Shown one piece after another: positions 17,402-26,298 of a stretch of 64,000 nt of DNA. Position numbers and translations under genes: made by a program. Position 1 is the first letter of the stretch. Each line of letters opens with the position of its first letter. The DNA is from Bacteroidales bacterium WCE2008 (GTDB taxonomy: Bacteria; Bacteroidota; Bacteroidia; Bacteroidales; UBA932): NCBI GenBank assembly GCA_900167925.1, contig FUZM01000001.1, positions 372,001 through 436,000 of the forward strand, read 5' to 3'. A model generated the notes under the pieces. It had not been told where the DNA came from. It made no database searches and worked only from the letters and a program-made list of their open reading frames with translations.

Positions 17402-17851
17402 ATGAAGATTATTTACGTGTGCCATGGCAATATCTGCCGGAGTCCGATGGGCGAATACATTCTTAAGAAACTGGTGAGGGACGCCGGAGTAGAGGACCGT
17501 TTTGAAATCAGCTCCGCCGCGGTTTCCGACGAAGAATGGGGTAACCCGATCTATCCGCCTGCCCAGGCAACCCTAAGGGCGCATGGAATCCCTTTCGGAA
17601 AGCATTCTGCCCATAAGATATCCCCTGCAGAATTTGCTGACGCAGACTTGGTGCTGATAATGGATGAATCCAACCGCCGCCTTCTCCGCTACATTGTCGG
17701 AGACGACCGCAGCGGCAAGGTACATATGCTGATGGAATACGCCGGTCTCTCCAGGTCCGTCGCCGATCCCTGGTACACGGGCGATTTCGAGACTGCATTC
17801 GAGGACATCTACTCCGCCTCCGAAGCACTTTTTTCCAGTTTCAAATTGTAA
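17402..17851 (+). CDS. Low-molecular-weight protein-tyrosine phosphatase
   Basis: From the start chosen at 17402, 149 residues, normal for the family. The P-loop CHGNICRSP is at residues 7-15 (Cys7 nucleophile, Arg13) and the general-acid Asp is in DPWYTGDF near residue 119. ATG 17393 is an equally in-frame alternative; the start at 17372 lies upstream of the predicted transcription start. It removes phosphate from tyrosine in the cytoplasm, often on kinases that control exopolysaccharide synthesis, but no such kinase is nearby. It is monocistronic, between the tRNA terminator and the nitrogen-operon leader. Confidence 0.9.
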   Translation: MKIIYVCHGNICRSPMGEYILKKLVRDAGVEDRFEISSAAVSDEEWGNPIYPPAQATLRAHGIPFGKHSAHKISPAEFADADLVLIMDESNRRLLRYIVGDDRSGKVHMLMEYAGLSRSVADPWYTGDFETAFEDIYSASEALFSSFKL

Positions 17852-17927
17852 GCGAAAATCCGCGATGCTAAAAATTCGTGAAGAGTTTAGTTTTTCTAAA
17901 ATGTTTTAGCCCCCTGTGTAACCCCTT

Positions 17928-17941
17928 AAAATCGCGATTTT
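17928..17941. promoter_or_regulatory. 14-bp perfect palindrome upstream of the nitrogen operon
   Basis: AAAATCGCGATTTT is a perfect palindrome centred about 80 bp upstream of the operon's -7 box, in the 190-bp gap after the phosphatase gene. Position and symmetry suit an operator for a dimeric regulator, but the regulator is unknown. It could also be part of a weak terminator. Confidence 0.3.
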
Positions 17942-18012
17942 CTGAAGAGTGTGCCAAATTCAGGCGCATGCAAAAAAATTAAAAAAATGTTAGGAGAAAA
18001 AAATTTTTTCTC

Positions 18013-18020
18013 TACATTTG
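18013..18020 (+). promoter_or_regulatory. -7 box of the glnN-asnB operon promoter
   Basis: TACATTTG matches TAnnTTTG exactly; the -33 region near 17989 has only a weak TGTT. Predicted transcription start is near 18026, about 17 nt before the leader-peptide ATG and about 215 nt before glnN, leaving room for the attenuator. Confidence 0.7.
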
Positions 18021-18042
18021 TCCCAGACATACGGAAAAAACA

Positions 18043-18147
18043 ATGATCAACTTGTTTGTAAATAATAACTCGAACCAGCAGAATCAGAACCAGCAGCAGG
18101 CTCTGAGGCTACTTCGTGTTTTATTTCCAGTCGTGAGACACAAATAA
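18043..18147 (+). CDS. Asn/Gln-rich leader peptide of the nitrogen-assimilation operon
   Basis: A 34-codon ORF (ATG 18043, TAA 18145). Residues 7-19 read NNNSNQQNQNQQQ: 12 of 13 are Asn or Gln, and the whole peptide has 7 Asn and 6 Gln. The tail (ALRLLRVLFPVVRHK) is hydrophobic/basic with no motif. It starts about 23 nt after the -7 box and is followed 27 nt later by a strong intrinsic terminator, then by genes making glutamine and asparagine. This is the arrangement of amino-acid biosynthetic leader peptides (trpL, hisL), where consecutive codons for the product make the ribosome stall when charged tRNA is scarce. Function is inferred from layout; translation is not proven. Confidence 0.8.
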   Translation: MINLFVNNNSNQQNQNQQQALRLLRVLFPVVRHK

Positions 18148-18174
18148 GGAGCAAGAGAATTTTTTTGATATAGC

Positions 18175-18210
18175 GAAGGCTGGTCCGAAAGGATCGGCCT
18201 TCTTTTTTTT
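18175..18210 (+). terminator. Intrinsic terminator/attenuator before glnN
   Basis: Left arm 18175-18186 and right arm 18191-18202 form a 12-bp stem (two G:U) with a GAAA loop and eight T at 18203-18210. It lies 27 nt after the leader-peptide stop and 31 nt before the glnN ATG, inside the operon leader, so it must be bypassed for expression. A competing pairing is possible: GGCTACTTCG at 18107-18116 with 18174-18185 (10 pairs, two of them G:U, and a 2-nt bulge). It would use the terminator's left arm and could act as an antiterminator. Confidence 0.88.
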
Positions 18211-18241
18211 ACGGAATGTTTAACCCAAAAATCATATTGCA

Positions 18242-20422
18242 ATGAGTATCGACAGATTTGAACTGGTAAAAGAATCCTTCATGAAGAAGGCAGTTCCCGC
18301 AGAGTGTCCCGAGAAAAAGACATCGGACTATTATGGCGAACTGGTATTCGACCGCAGCAAAATGCACAAATACCTTGACGCGGAAACCCTCAAAGCCCTT
18401 CTCGAATGCATCGATGAAGGTAAAGCCCTCGACCGCAAGACAGCTGACGGAGTAGCAGAAGGAATGAAGACATGGGCAATGGAACATCACGTAACCCACG
18501 TAACCCACTGGTTCCAGCCTCTTACCGAAGGGACGGCCGAAAAGCATGACTCCCTGATCGACTATGACGGAAAAGGCGGAGTAATCGAAACCTTCGACGG
18601 CAAGGCCCTCGCTCAGCAGGAGCCGGACGCCTCCTCCTTCCCAAGCGGCGGCATCCGCGCCACTTTCGAAGCCCGTGGATATACTGCATGGGACCCGACA
18701 TCTCCTGTCTTCATAGAGGACGACACCCTCTGCATCCCGACGGTCTTCATCTCCTACACCGGAGAGGCCCTCGACTACAAAACCCCTCTGAAAAGAGCTC
18801 TCAAGGCCGTTTCAGACGCAGCAGTTCCAATCTGTAAACTATTCGATCCCTCAGTAAAGAAGGTTCTTTCCTATCTGGGCTGGGAGCAGGAGTACTTCCT
18901 TGTCGATGAAGCCCTCTATGCCGCCAGAACCGACCTGATGATTACAGGACGTACCCTGATGGGCCATAATTCTTCCAAAAACCAGCAGCTTGATGACCAT
19001 TACTTCGGCGCCATTCCTTCCAGAGTCGCTGCCTTCATGAGGGATCTTGAGATAGCAGGTCACCGCCTTGGCATCCCTATCAAGACAAGGCACAACGAAG
19101 TTGCCCCTAACCAGTTCGAACTCGCTCCGATCTACGGAGAAACAAATCTTGCAAATGATCAGAACCAGATGGTCATGAACCTCATGTCTAAGATTGCCCG
19201 CAAGCACGGATTCGTAGTACTGCTGCACGAAAAACCGTTCGAAGGCGTCAATGGTTCGGGTAAACATAACAACTGGTCTCTGGGAACAGACCGCGGCACT
19301 CAACTGCTTGCTCCTGGTAAGGATGCCAAAGGTAACCTGCAGTTTCTGACATTTTTCGTAAACGTCCTTGCGGCGGTACAAAGACATAACGGCCTTCTCA
19401 AAGCATCCATCGCCAGCGCGACCAACGCCCACAGGCTCGGAGCCAACGAAGCGCCTCCTGCAATAGTCTCTGCCTTCCTCGGCAAGACCATGACCGAAGT
19501 CCTGCGCAAACTGCTCGAACTGCCTTCCGACACTCCGATCGAAATCGCCGGCAAGAAAGGAAAGAGCGTTGGCCTGGTAGAGATTCCGGAGATATTCGTG
19601 GACAACACAGACCGTAACAGGACGTCACCTTTCGCATTTACCGGAAACCGTTTCGAGTTCAGGGCTGTCGGCTCTTCAGCCAACTGCGCCAGCGCCATGA
19701 CTACACTTAATGCTGCCGTTGCCGAACAGCTCTTGGAATTCAAGGCAGCCCTGGACGTGGAGCGGTCAAAAGGGAAGAAACTCCAGGTCGCAATAATGGA
19801 TACTCTTAAGCCGATAATCGCATCCATAATCGACGTAGTCTGCTTCGACGGGAACGGATATACCGAAGAATGGAAGAAAGAAGCCAAGAGAAGAGGTCTG
19901 GACGTGGAAATCAGTGTCCCTGAGATGATCAAGACCTTTACCCGTCCCGAGTCCGTCGACATGTTCCTCAAGACAGGAGTCTATACCGAGAAGGAACTCG
20001 AGGCGAGGAATGAAGTCAAGTGGGAGATCTACAGCAAGAAAGTCCAGATCGAGGCCAAGGCCATGACCAGAATGGCTATAAACCATATAATCCCTGCCGC
20101 ACTCGAATACAAGGCAAAGCTTCTCAAAGAGGTGGCTCTTTCCAAGGAAGTGTTCGGTGACATCAGGGCAAACAGCACCGAGATATCGATAATCGGCGAT
20201 CTGACTTCCCTCGTTACCGAAGTCGCCGCAAAGGCAGAGGCAATGAAAGCCGCGAGCGAAAAAGCCGAAGCAATCGGAAACGAGTACTCCAAGGCCGTAG
20301 CCTTCCACAAGATTGCAGACAGTCTCTACGATATCCGTAAGCCTATAGACAGGCTCGAAGAGCTGGTCGACAACAAGACCTGGCCTCTTCCGAAATATCG
20401 CGAACTTCTCTTCATCAGCTAA
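18242..20422 (+). CDS. glnN: Type III glutamine synthetase
   Basis: A 726-residue cytoplasmic enzyme, matching the roughly 700-730 residues of GSIII and much longer than GSI (about 470). GSIII features include RATFEARGYTAWDPTSP, HNEVAPNQFELAP, GVNGSGKHNNWS and a long C-terminal helical extension. It condenses glutamate and ammonium with ATP to glutamine, the main entry point for ammonium. First structural gene of a six-gene operon, 18 bp before gltB. The leader attenuator lies directly upstream. No adenylylation partner is expected for GSIII, so control at the leader would make sense. Confidence 0.96.
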   Translation: MSIDRFELVKESFMKKAVPAECPEKKTSDYYGELVFDRSKMHKYLDAETLKALLECIDEGKALDRKTADGVAEGMKTWAMEHHVTHVTHWFQPLTEGTAEKHDSLIDYDGKGGVIETFDGKALAQQEPDASSFPSGGIRATFEARGYTAWDPTSPVFIEDDTLCIPTVFISYTGEALDYKTPLKRALKAVSDAAVPICKLFDPSVKKVLSYLGWEQEYFLVDEALYAARTDLMITGRTLMGHNSSKNQQLDDHYFGAIPSRVAAFMRDLEIAGHRLGIPIKTRHNEVAPNQFELAPIYGETNLANDQNQMVMNLMSKIARKHGFVVLLHEKPFEGVNGSGKHNNWSLGTDRGTQLLAPGKDAKGNLQFLTFFVNVLAAVQRHNGLLKASIASATNAHRLGANEAPPAIVSAFLGKTMTEVLRKLLELPSDTPIEIAGKKGKSVGLVEIPEIFVDNTDRNRTSPFAFTGNRFEFRAVGSSANCASAMTTLNAAVAEQLLEFKAALDVERSKGKKLQVAIMDTLKPIIASIIDVVCFDGNGYTEEWKKEAKRRGLDVEISVPEMIKTFTRPESVDMFLKTGVYTEKELEARNEVKWEIYSKKVQIEAKAMTRMAINHIIPAALEYKAKLLKEVALSKEVFGDIRANSTEISIIGDLTSLVTEVAAKAEAMKAASEKAEAIGNEYSKAVAFHKIADSLYDIRKPIDRLEELVDNKTWPLPKYRELLFIS

Positions 20423-20440
20423 CTTTAAAAGATCATTAAA

Positions 20441-23400
20441 ATGACTGCAGGACTATACAATGCAGGCAACGAACACGATGCCTGTGGGGTGGGTATGGTC
20501 GTAAACATAAGCGGCGACAAAACTCACGAACTTGTTGAAAATGCTCTGACGGTGCTCGAGAACATGCGGCACCGCGGAGCGGAAGGGGCGGACGGAAAGA
20601 CCGGCGACGGTGCCGGAATCATGATCCAGATCCCTCATGAATTCATTCTCCTCCAGGGAATCCCGGTTCCCGAGAGAGGCAGATATGGCACTGGAATGGC
20701 CTTTCTTCCGAAAGACGAAGAAGCGCGGACGGCCATCCTCGCCAAAATACGCAGGGAGGTAGAGTGCGAAAACTGCACTCTCTCCCATGTCCGCGACGTT
20801 CCGGTCAACTCCGGATGCATCGGAGAGATGGCCGCGAAGACCGAGCCTCATATCTCCCAGCTCTTCATCACCTCCGACACCCATATCGGCGAAGGCGAGC
20901 TGGAACGGAAACTATACCGCATCAGGAAGCATATCGAGCGCCTCGGAGAGGACTGTTACATCTGTTCGCTCTCTTCCCGCAACATCGTCTATAAAGGCAT
21001 GCTGACCAGTCTCCAGCTCCGCGACTACTACCCGGACCTGACCGACAGATGGCTCACCAGCGCCATGGCGATAGTGCACTCCCGCTTCTCGACCAACACC
21101 TTCCCTCAGTGGAGTCTAGCCCAGCCTTTCCGCATGCTCTGCCACAACGGCGAGATCAACACTATCCGCGGCAACCGCAACTGGATGAAGGCCAGGGAGT
21201 CTGTCCTCAGTTCGGATATTCTCGGGGACATAAGGGACATAACCCCAGTGCTCCAGCCGGACATGAGCGATTCCGCCAGCCTTGACAACGTGCTGGAGTT
21301 CCTGACGATGAGCGGACTCAGCCTCCCGCAGGCAATGTCCGTCCTCGTCCCGGAAAGCTTCAACGAAAAGAACCCGATCTCCGAAGAGCTCAGGGCCTAC
21401 TATGAGTATCATTCAATCCTCATGGAGCCATGGGACGGCCCTGCGACCCTGCTCTTTTCCGACGGCCGCTACGCCGGCGGAATGCTCGACCGCAACGGTC
21501 TCCGTCCGGCAAGATACGCCATCACCAAAAAGAACATGCTGGTGGTCGCCAGTGAGGTGGGCGTACTCGAGACTGCGCCAGAGGACATCGCGGAGAAAGG
21601 CCGCCTCGAGCCGGGCAAGATGCTCCTTGTGGACATGCAGGAAGGCAAGATTCTCTATGATGCGCAGATCAAGGAGAGTCTCTCCCTCGAACACCCTTAC
21701 CGTCAGTGGCTCAGCAGCAACAGAATCCAGTTGGAGGATCTTCAGAGCGGACGTAAGATCGAACACAAAGAGCCGGATCTCCTGCGTAAAGAAATTCTCT
21801 TCGGATTCACGGCGGAAGACGTCGAAAATTCCCTCAAGCCGATGGTCGAAAGAGGAATTGAAGCAGTCTCTTCCATGGGCAACGATACGCCGCTGGCCGT
21901 CATCAGCGAGCGTCCGCAGAGTTTCTTCAACTACTTCCGCCAGCAGTTCGCGCAGGTTACCAACCCTCCGATCGACTCGATCCGCGAGCAGACAGTAATG
22001 TCTCTCTACGAATACATCGGCCGGGTCGGTACCGGAATCCTGTCTCCTGACAGCAAGAACTGCAAGATGGTCCGTCTGCCGCATCCGATACTGACGAATA
22101 CCCAGCTCGACCTGCTCTGCAACATCCGCTACAAGGGCTTCTCTACCGTAAAGCTCCCGATTCTATTCGAGATTTCCGACGACGGGAAGAAAGCTGCGGC
22201 CAACCTCAGGAACGCAATTGAAGACCTCTGCAAAAAGGCCGGCAATTGTGTCAACGAAGGCGTCAACTATATCATACTCTCCGACCGTGGTGTCGACGAG
22301 ACACATGCCGCCATCCCGTCGCTGCTGGCTGTGAGCGCCGTCCACCACCATCTCATAGAGATTGGAAAGCGCGTCCAGACTGCCCTGATCGTCGAAAGCG
22401 GCGAGATCCGCGAGACCATGCATGCGGCCCTGCTGCTCGGCTATGGAGCATCGGCCATCAATCCGTATCTGACCTTCGCAGTAATTTCCGACCTTACCCA
22501 CAGCGGCAAGGTCCAGCTGAACTACGCGACCGCCAGGACCAACTACATCGAGGCTATGAAAAAGGGCCTGCTTAAGATCATGGCGAAGATGGGAATCTCG
22601 ACTATCCGTTCCTACCGCGGAGCCAAGATATTCGAGAGCATCGGATTGTCCGACGAGCTGCTGCAGACCTACTTTGGCACCCCTTCCGGCACTATCGGAG
22701 GCATCGGACTGGAGACTATCGCCCGCGACGCCGTCCGCTTCCACAAGAAAGCCTACTCGACTCCGCTGAGCAAGGGCTTCCTCGAGAACGAGGGCCTCTT
22801 CCACTACAGGAAGGACGGCACCACCCATGCCTGGAATCCGGAGACCATCACCTCCCTCCAGCTTGCGACCCGCCTCGGCAGTTACGAAAAATTCAAAGAG
22901 TTTACCGCAAATGTTGACTCCAGGAAGGACAATATATTCCTCAGAAACTTCCTCGATTTCAAGCGTAATCCTATAGATATCAGCGAAGTCGAGCCTGAAT
23001 CCGAGATTGTCAGGCACTTCACTGTCAGCGCCATGAGTTTCGGCGCTCTCAGCATCGAGGCACATGAGGCCATAGCGCTGGCGATGAACCGCCTCGGATG
23101 CCGTTCCAACACCGGAGAAGGCGGCGAAGACAACGAACGATACCATCGCACGATCGAGGGTGTTTCCCTCTCAAGCAAGATCAAGCAGATTGCCTCGGGA
23201 CGTTTCGGAGTGACTGCCGAATACCTTGTCAATGCAGAAGAGCTGCAGATAAAGGTAGCCCAGGGCGCAAAACCTGGAGAAGGCGGCCAGCTTCCAGGCT
23301 TCAAGGTCAACAGCATAATCGCCAAGACAAGGAACTCCATTCCCGGTATATCCCTTATCTCTCCACCTCCGCACCACGATATCTACTCGATCGAAGACCT

Positions 23401-24922
23401 CTCACAGCTTATCTTCGACCTCAAGAATGTCAATCCTAAGGCAGCCATAAGCGTGAAGCTCGTCTCCGAAAGCGGAGTCGGCACCATCGCTGCCGGAGTA
23501 GCGAAAGCCAAGGCTGACCTGATAGTGATTTCCGGCGCCGAAGGCGGTACGGGAGCAGCCCCTGCCTCATCCATGAGATTCGCCGGAATAAGTCCTGAGA
23601 TAGGCCTTTCGGAAGCACAGCAGACCCTCGTCCGCAACAGCCTCAGAGGGGGAGTCCGCCTGCAGGTGGACGGTCAGCTGAAGACCGGACGGGATGTCAT
23701 CCTCATGGCCCTTCTCGGAGCTGATGAGTTCGGTTTCGGAACCCTCGCGCTCATCGTTCTCGGCTGCGTAATGATGCGCAAGTGTAACTTGAATACCTGC
23801 CCTATGGGCGTAGCTACCCAGGATCCTGCGCTCAGGGAGCATTTCCGCGGCAAGAGCGATTACCTCGTAAACTATTTCACTTTCCTCGCAAGAGAAGTCC
23901 GCGAATATCTCGCCGAGATGGGCTTCCGCCGCCTGGAAGATATCATAGGTCATACTGAATTACTTGTCAAAAAAGACATCCCGGCCGGCTTGAAGGCCTC
24001 CACCCTGGACTTCTCGCGTCTCCTCTATAAGGAGACCCCGGCCGACGGCTGTCTTTGTCATGCCGGAGGTCCGTTCCATGCCCTTCCTGAGGTCAAGGAC
24101 TTCGAGATTATCCGCGCAGCCCGTCCGGCTCTCGACTGGAAAGAGGAAATCCGTCTTGAGTACGAGATCCACAATACAGACAGAACCCTCTGTTCCATGC
24201 TCAGCGGTTATATAGCCCAGAGATACGGAGAGGCCGGGCTCCCGGATTCGACTATCAACATCCGTTTCCGCGGTTCGGCAGGCCAGAGTTTCTGCGCCTT
24301 CCTTGCCAAGGGCGTCAACGTCCGCCTCGAAGGCGAGACCAACGACTACTTCGGCAAAGGCCTGAGCGGCGGCCGCATAACCATTCTTCCGCCGGTCGGA
24401 GTCCCGTTCAAGCCGGAAGATAACATAATTGCCGGCAATACAGGGCTTTACGGGGCTACTTCCGGAGAAGTCTATATAAACGGCCGGGTAGGACAGAGAT
24501 TCGCCGTCAGGAACTCCGGAGCTTCGGCTGTAATTGAAGGAGCAGGAGACCATTGCTGCGAGTACATGACCGGCGGCCGGGTAGTAGTGCTCGGAGAGGT
24601 CGGCAGGAACTTTGCCGCCGGAATGTCCGGAGGAGTCGCTTATGTTCTCGACGAGAAACACAATTTCGACTACTTCTGCAACATGGACATGGTCGAAATC
24701 AGTCTGGTCGACGACAATCTTGACCGCAAGGAGCTCTACGAGCTTATCCGCCAGCACCACCTCCATACCGGCTCCGCAAAGGCCGGCAGGATACTGGAGA
24801 ACTGGAACCGCTATGTAGATGATTTCATCAAGGTCATCCCTATCGAATACAAGCATGTCCTCCAGGAGGAACGTCAGCGCAGACTTAAGGAAAAGATCGA
24901 AAACATTCAAATTCAGTATTAG
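20441..24922 (+). CDS. gltB: Glutamate synthase large subunit
   Basis: A 1493-residue protein of full GOGAT alpha-subunit length. The N-terminal glutaminase domain has its nucleophile Cys in NEHDACGVG (Cys15 here, exposed after propeptide removal). A central linker domain is followed by the FMN-binding synthase domain (about 820-1190) with GEGGEDNERY and the 3Fe-4S cysteines in CVMMRKCNLNTCPMG (about 1109-1120), then the C-terminal GXGXG beta-helix. It moves the amide nitrogen of glutamine to 2-oxoglutarate, giving two glutamates, with electrons from GltD. It starts 18 bp after glnN and ends 2 bp before gltD, fitting obligate complex formation. Confidence 0.97.
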   Translation: MTAGLYNAGNEHDACGVGMVVNISGDKTHELVENALTVLENMRHRGAEGADGKTGDGAGIMIQIPHEFILLQGIPVPERGRYGTGMAFLPKDEEARTAILAKIRREVECENCTLSHVRDVPVNSGCIGEMAAKTEPHISQLFITSDTHIGEGELERKLYRIRKHIERLGEDCYICSLSSRNIVYKGMLTSLQLRDYYPDLTDRWLTSAMAIVHSRFSTNTFPQWSLAQPFRMLCHNGEINTIRGNRNWMKARESVLSSDILGDIRDITPVLQPDMSDSASLDNVLEFLTMSGLSLPQAMSVLVPESFNEKNPISEELRAYYEYHSILMEPWDGPATLLFSDGRYAGGMLDRNGLRPARYAITKKNMLVVASEVGVLETAPEDIAEKGRLEPGKMLLVDMQEGKILYDAQIKESLSLEHPYRQWLSSNRIQLEDLQSGRKIEHKEPDLLRKEILFGFTAEDVENSLKPMVERGIEAVSSMGNDTPLAVISERPQSFFNYFRQQFAQVTNPPIDSIREQTVMSLYEYIGRVGTGILSPDSKNCKMVRLPHPILTNTQLDLLCNIRYKGFSTVKLPILFEISDDGKKAAANLRNAIEDLCKKAGNCVNEGVNYIILSDRGVDETHAAIPSLLAVSAVHHHLIEIGKRVQTALIVESGEIRETMHAALLLGYGASAINPYLTFAVISDLTHSGKVQLNYATARTNYIEAMKKGLLKIMAKMGISTIRSYRGAKIFESIGLSDELLQTYFGTPSGTIGGIGLETIARDAVRFHKKAYSTPLSKGFLENEGLFHYRKDGTTHAWNPETITSLQLATRLGSYEKFKEFTANVDSRKDNIFLRNFLDFKRNPIDISEVEPESEIVRHFTVSAMSFGALSIEAHEAIALAMNRLGCRSNTGEGGEDNERYHRTIEGVSLSSKIKQIASGRFGVTAEYLVNAEELQIKVAQGAKPGEGGQLPGFKVNSIIAKTRNSIPGISLISPPPHHDIYSIEDLSQLIFDLKNVNPKAAISVKLVSESGVGTIAAGVAKAKADLIVISGAEGGTGAAPASSMRFAGISPEIGLSEAQQTLVRNSLRGGVRLQVDGQLKTGRDVILMALLGADEFGFGTLALIVLGCVMMRKCNLNTCPMGVATQDPALREHFRGKSDYLVNYFTFLAREVREYLAEMGFRRLEDIIGHTELLVKKDIPAGLKASTLDFSRLLYKETPADGCLCHAGGPFHALPEVKDFEIIRAARPALDWKEEIRLEYEIHNTDRTLCSMLSGYIAQRYGEAGLPDSTINIRFRGSAGQSFCAFLAKGVNVRLEGETNDYFGKGLSGGRITILPPVGVPFKPEDNIIAGNTGLYGATSGEVYINGRVGQRFAVRNSGASAVIEGAGDHCCEYMTGGRVVVLGEVGRNFAAGMSGGVAYVLDEKHNFDYFCNMDMVEISLVDDNLDRKELYELIRQHHLHTGSAKAGRILENWNRYVDDFIKVIPIEYKHVLQEERQRRLKEKIENIQIQY

Positions 24923-24924
24923 CT

Positions 24925-26271
24925 ATGGGCAACTATAAGGCATTTCTGACTATTCCGCGCAAAGAGGCCGGATATCGTCCTGTACTTGACAGGATCCACG
25001 ATTTCGGCGAGGTGGAACAGACTTTAAATACAAACGACCGCAAGCTTCAGGCTTCGCGCTGCATGGACTGCGGAGTCCCTTTCTGCAACTGGGCATGTCC
25101 TCTGGGCAACCGTCCTCCGGAGTGGAATGACGCCGCCTTCAAGGGTGACTTCGAGCTGGCTTACAAGCTGTTGAATTCCACGAATGATTTCCCGGAGTTT
25201 ACCGGCCGCGTCTGTCCGGCCCTCTGTGAGAAGGCCTGCGTGTTGAATCTGACTCTAAACGAGCCGACGACCAACAGGGAGAATGAGGCCGCGATTACCG
25301 AAATAGCTTTTCGGGAAGACTACGTAGGCGTAGAGATTCCTGAAAGGAACGGAAAGAAAGTGGCTGTCATCGGTTCGGGCCCTGCCGGTCTGGCTTCTGC
25401 CAACAGGCTCAACCGTATGGGATACACCGTAACAGTATTCGAGCAGCATGAAAAGGCCGGAGGCCTGCTCCGCTTCGGAATTCCGAACTTCAAGCTCAAC
25501 AAGAAGGTGATTGACCGAAGGATAGAGCTTATGGAGAAGGAAGGCGTCGAGTTCCGGTACAATACAAAGGCCGACCCTAAGAAGCTGAAGGGCTATGACG
25601 CCTTCGTGCTCGCAACCGGCGCTCCCCAGGCCAGAGACCTCAAGGTGCCGGGGAGAGAACTCTCCGGAATATATTTCGCCCTTGACCTGCTCTCGATGCA
25701 GAACCGGATTCTCTATGGGGCTGAAATCCCGAAGAAGAACCGTATAGACTGCAAAGGGAAAGACGTGCTGGTCATCGGTGGCGGAGATACCGGCTCGGAC
25801 TGTATCGGCACGGTGCACCGTCTCGGCTGCAACAACGTTACCCAGATAGAGATAATGCCGAAGCCTCCTGTAGGCCCGGTCGATCCGGCCAATCCATGGC
25901 CGAACTGGCCTCGCACCCTGAGGACGTCTTCGTCCCATGAGGAGGGTTGTACGAGACTCTGGAATATCAACACTCTCCGGTTCATAGGTGAGAACGGCAA
26001 GGTGACCGGAGCCGAGGTCCAGACTATAGAATGGAAGTCAAAGGGGCCCGGAGTACGTCCTGAGATGGTCCCGGTCGGAGAACCTGAGATAATCAAGGCC
26101 GATATAGTGCTTATCTGTCTTGGCTTCCTCAAGCCTGAGACCCCGGAAGTGGGGGAAAACGTATTCCTCGCAGGCGACGTCGCAAGCGGAGCTTCCCTCG
26201 TGGTAAGAGCCATGGCCTCCGGAGTCGCTGCCGCAAAGGCACTTGATGAAAAGATGCATCTGAACAAATAA
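24925..26271 (+). CDS. gltD: Glutamate synthase small subunit (NAD(P)H-dependent)
   Basis: A 448-residue flavoprotein. The N-terminal Cys-rich region (CMDCGVPFCNWACPLGN near 45-60 and CPALCEKAC near 95-105) binds 4Fe-4S clusters. It is followed by an FAD-binding site (VIGSGPAGLASANRL, about 148-162) and an NAD(P)H-binding fold (VIGGGDTGSDCIG). It passes electrons from NAD(P)H to GltB. It begins 2 bp after gltB. With glnN it completes the GS-GOGAT cycle in one transcript. Confidence 0.96.
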   Translation: MGNYKAFLTIPRKEAGYRPVLDRIHDFGEVEQTLNTNDRKLQASRCMDCGVPFCNWACPLGNRPPEWNDAAFKGDFELAYKLLNSTNDFPEFTGRVCPALCEKACVLNLTLNEPTTNRENEAAITEIAFREDYVGVEIPERNGKKVAVIGSGPAGLASANRLNRMGYTVTVFEQHEKAGGLLRFGIPNFKLNKKVIDRRIELMEKEGVEFRYNTKADPKKLKGYDAFVLATGAPQARDLKVPGRELSGIYFALDLLSMQNRILYGAEIPKKNRIDCKGKDVLVIGGGDTGSDCIGTVHRLGCNNVTQIEIMPKPPVGPVDPANPWPNWPRTLRTSSSHEEGCTRLWNINTLRFIGENGKVTGAEVQTIEWKSKGPGVRPEMVPVGEPEIIKADIVLICLGFLKPETPEVGENVFLAGDVASGASLVVRAMASGVAAAKALDEKMHLNK

Positions 26272-26298
26272 ACGAAAACAATTTCAAGAACTACTATT

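Noticed and set aside
18043..18210. Glutamine riboswitch (glnA or downstream-peptide type)
   Set aside because: I could not find their conserved core; the visible features (Asn/Gln codon tract, stop, terminator) fit ribosome-mediated attenuation better.
23960..24910. 316-codon minus-strand ORF opposite gltB
   Set aside because: It mirrors conserved gltB sequence and shows no domain or start context.
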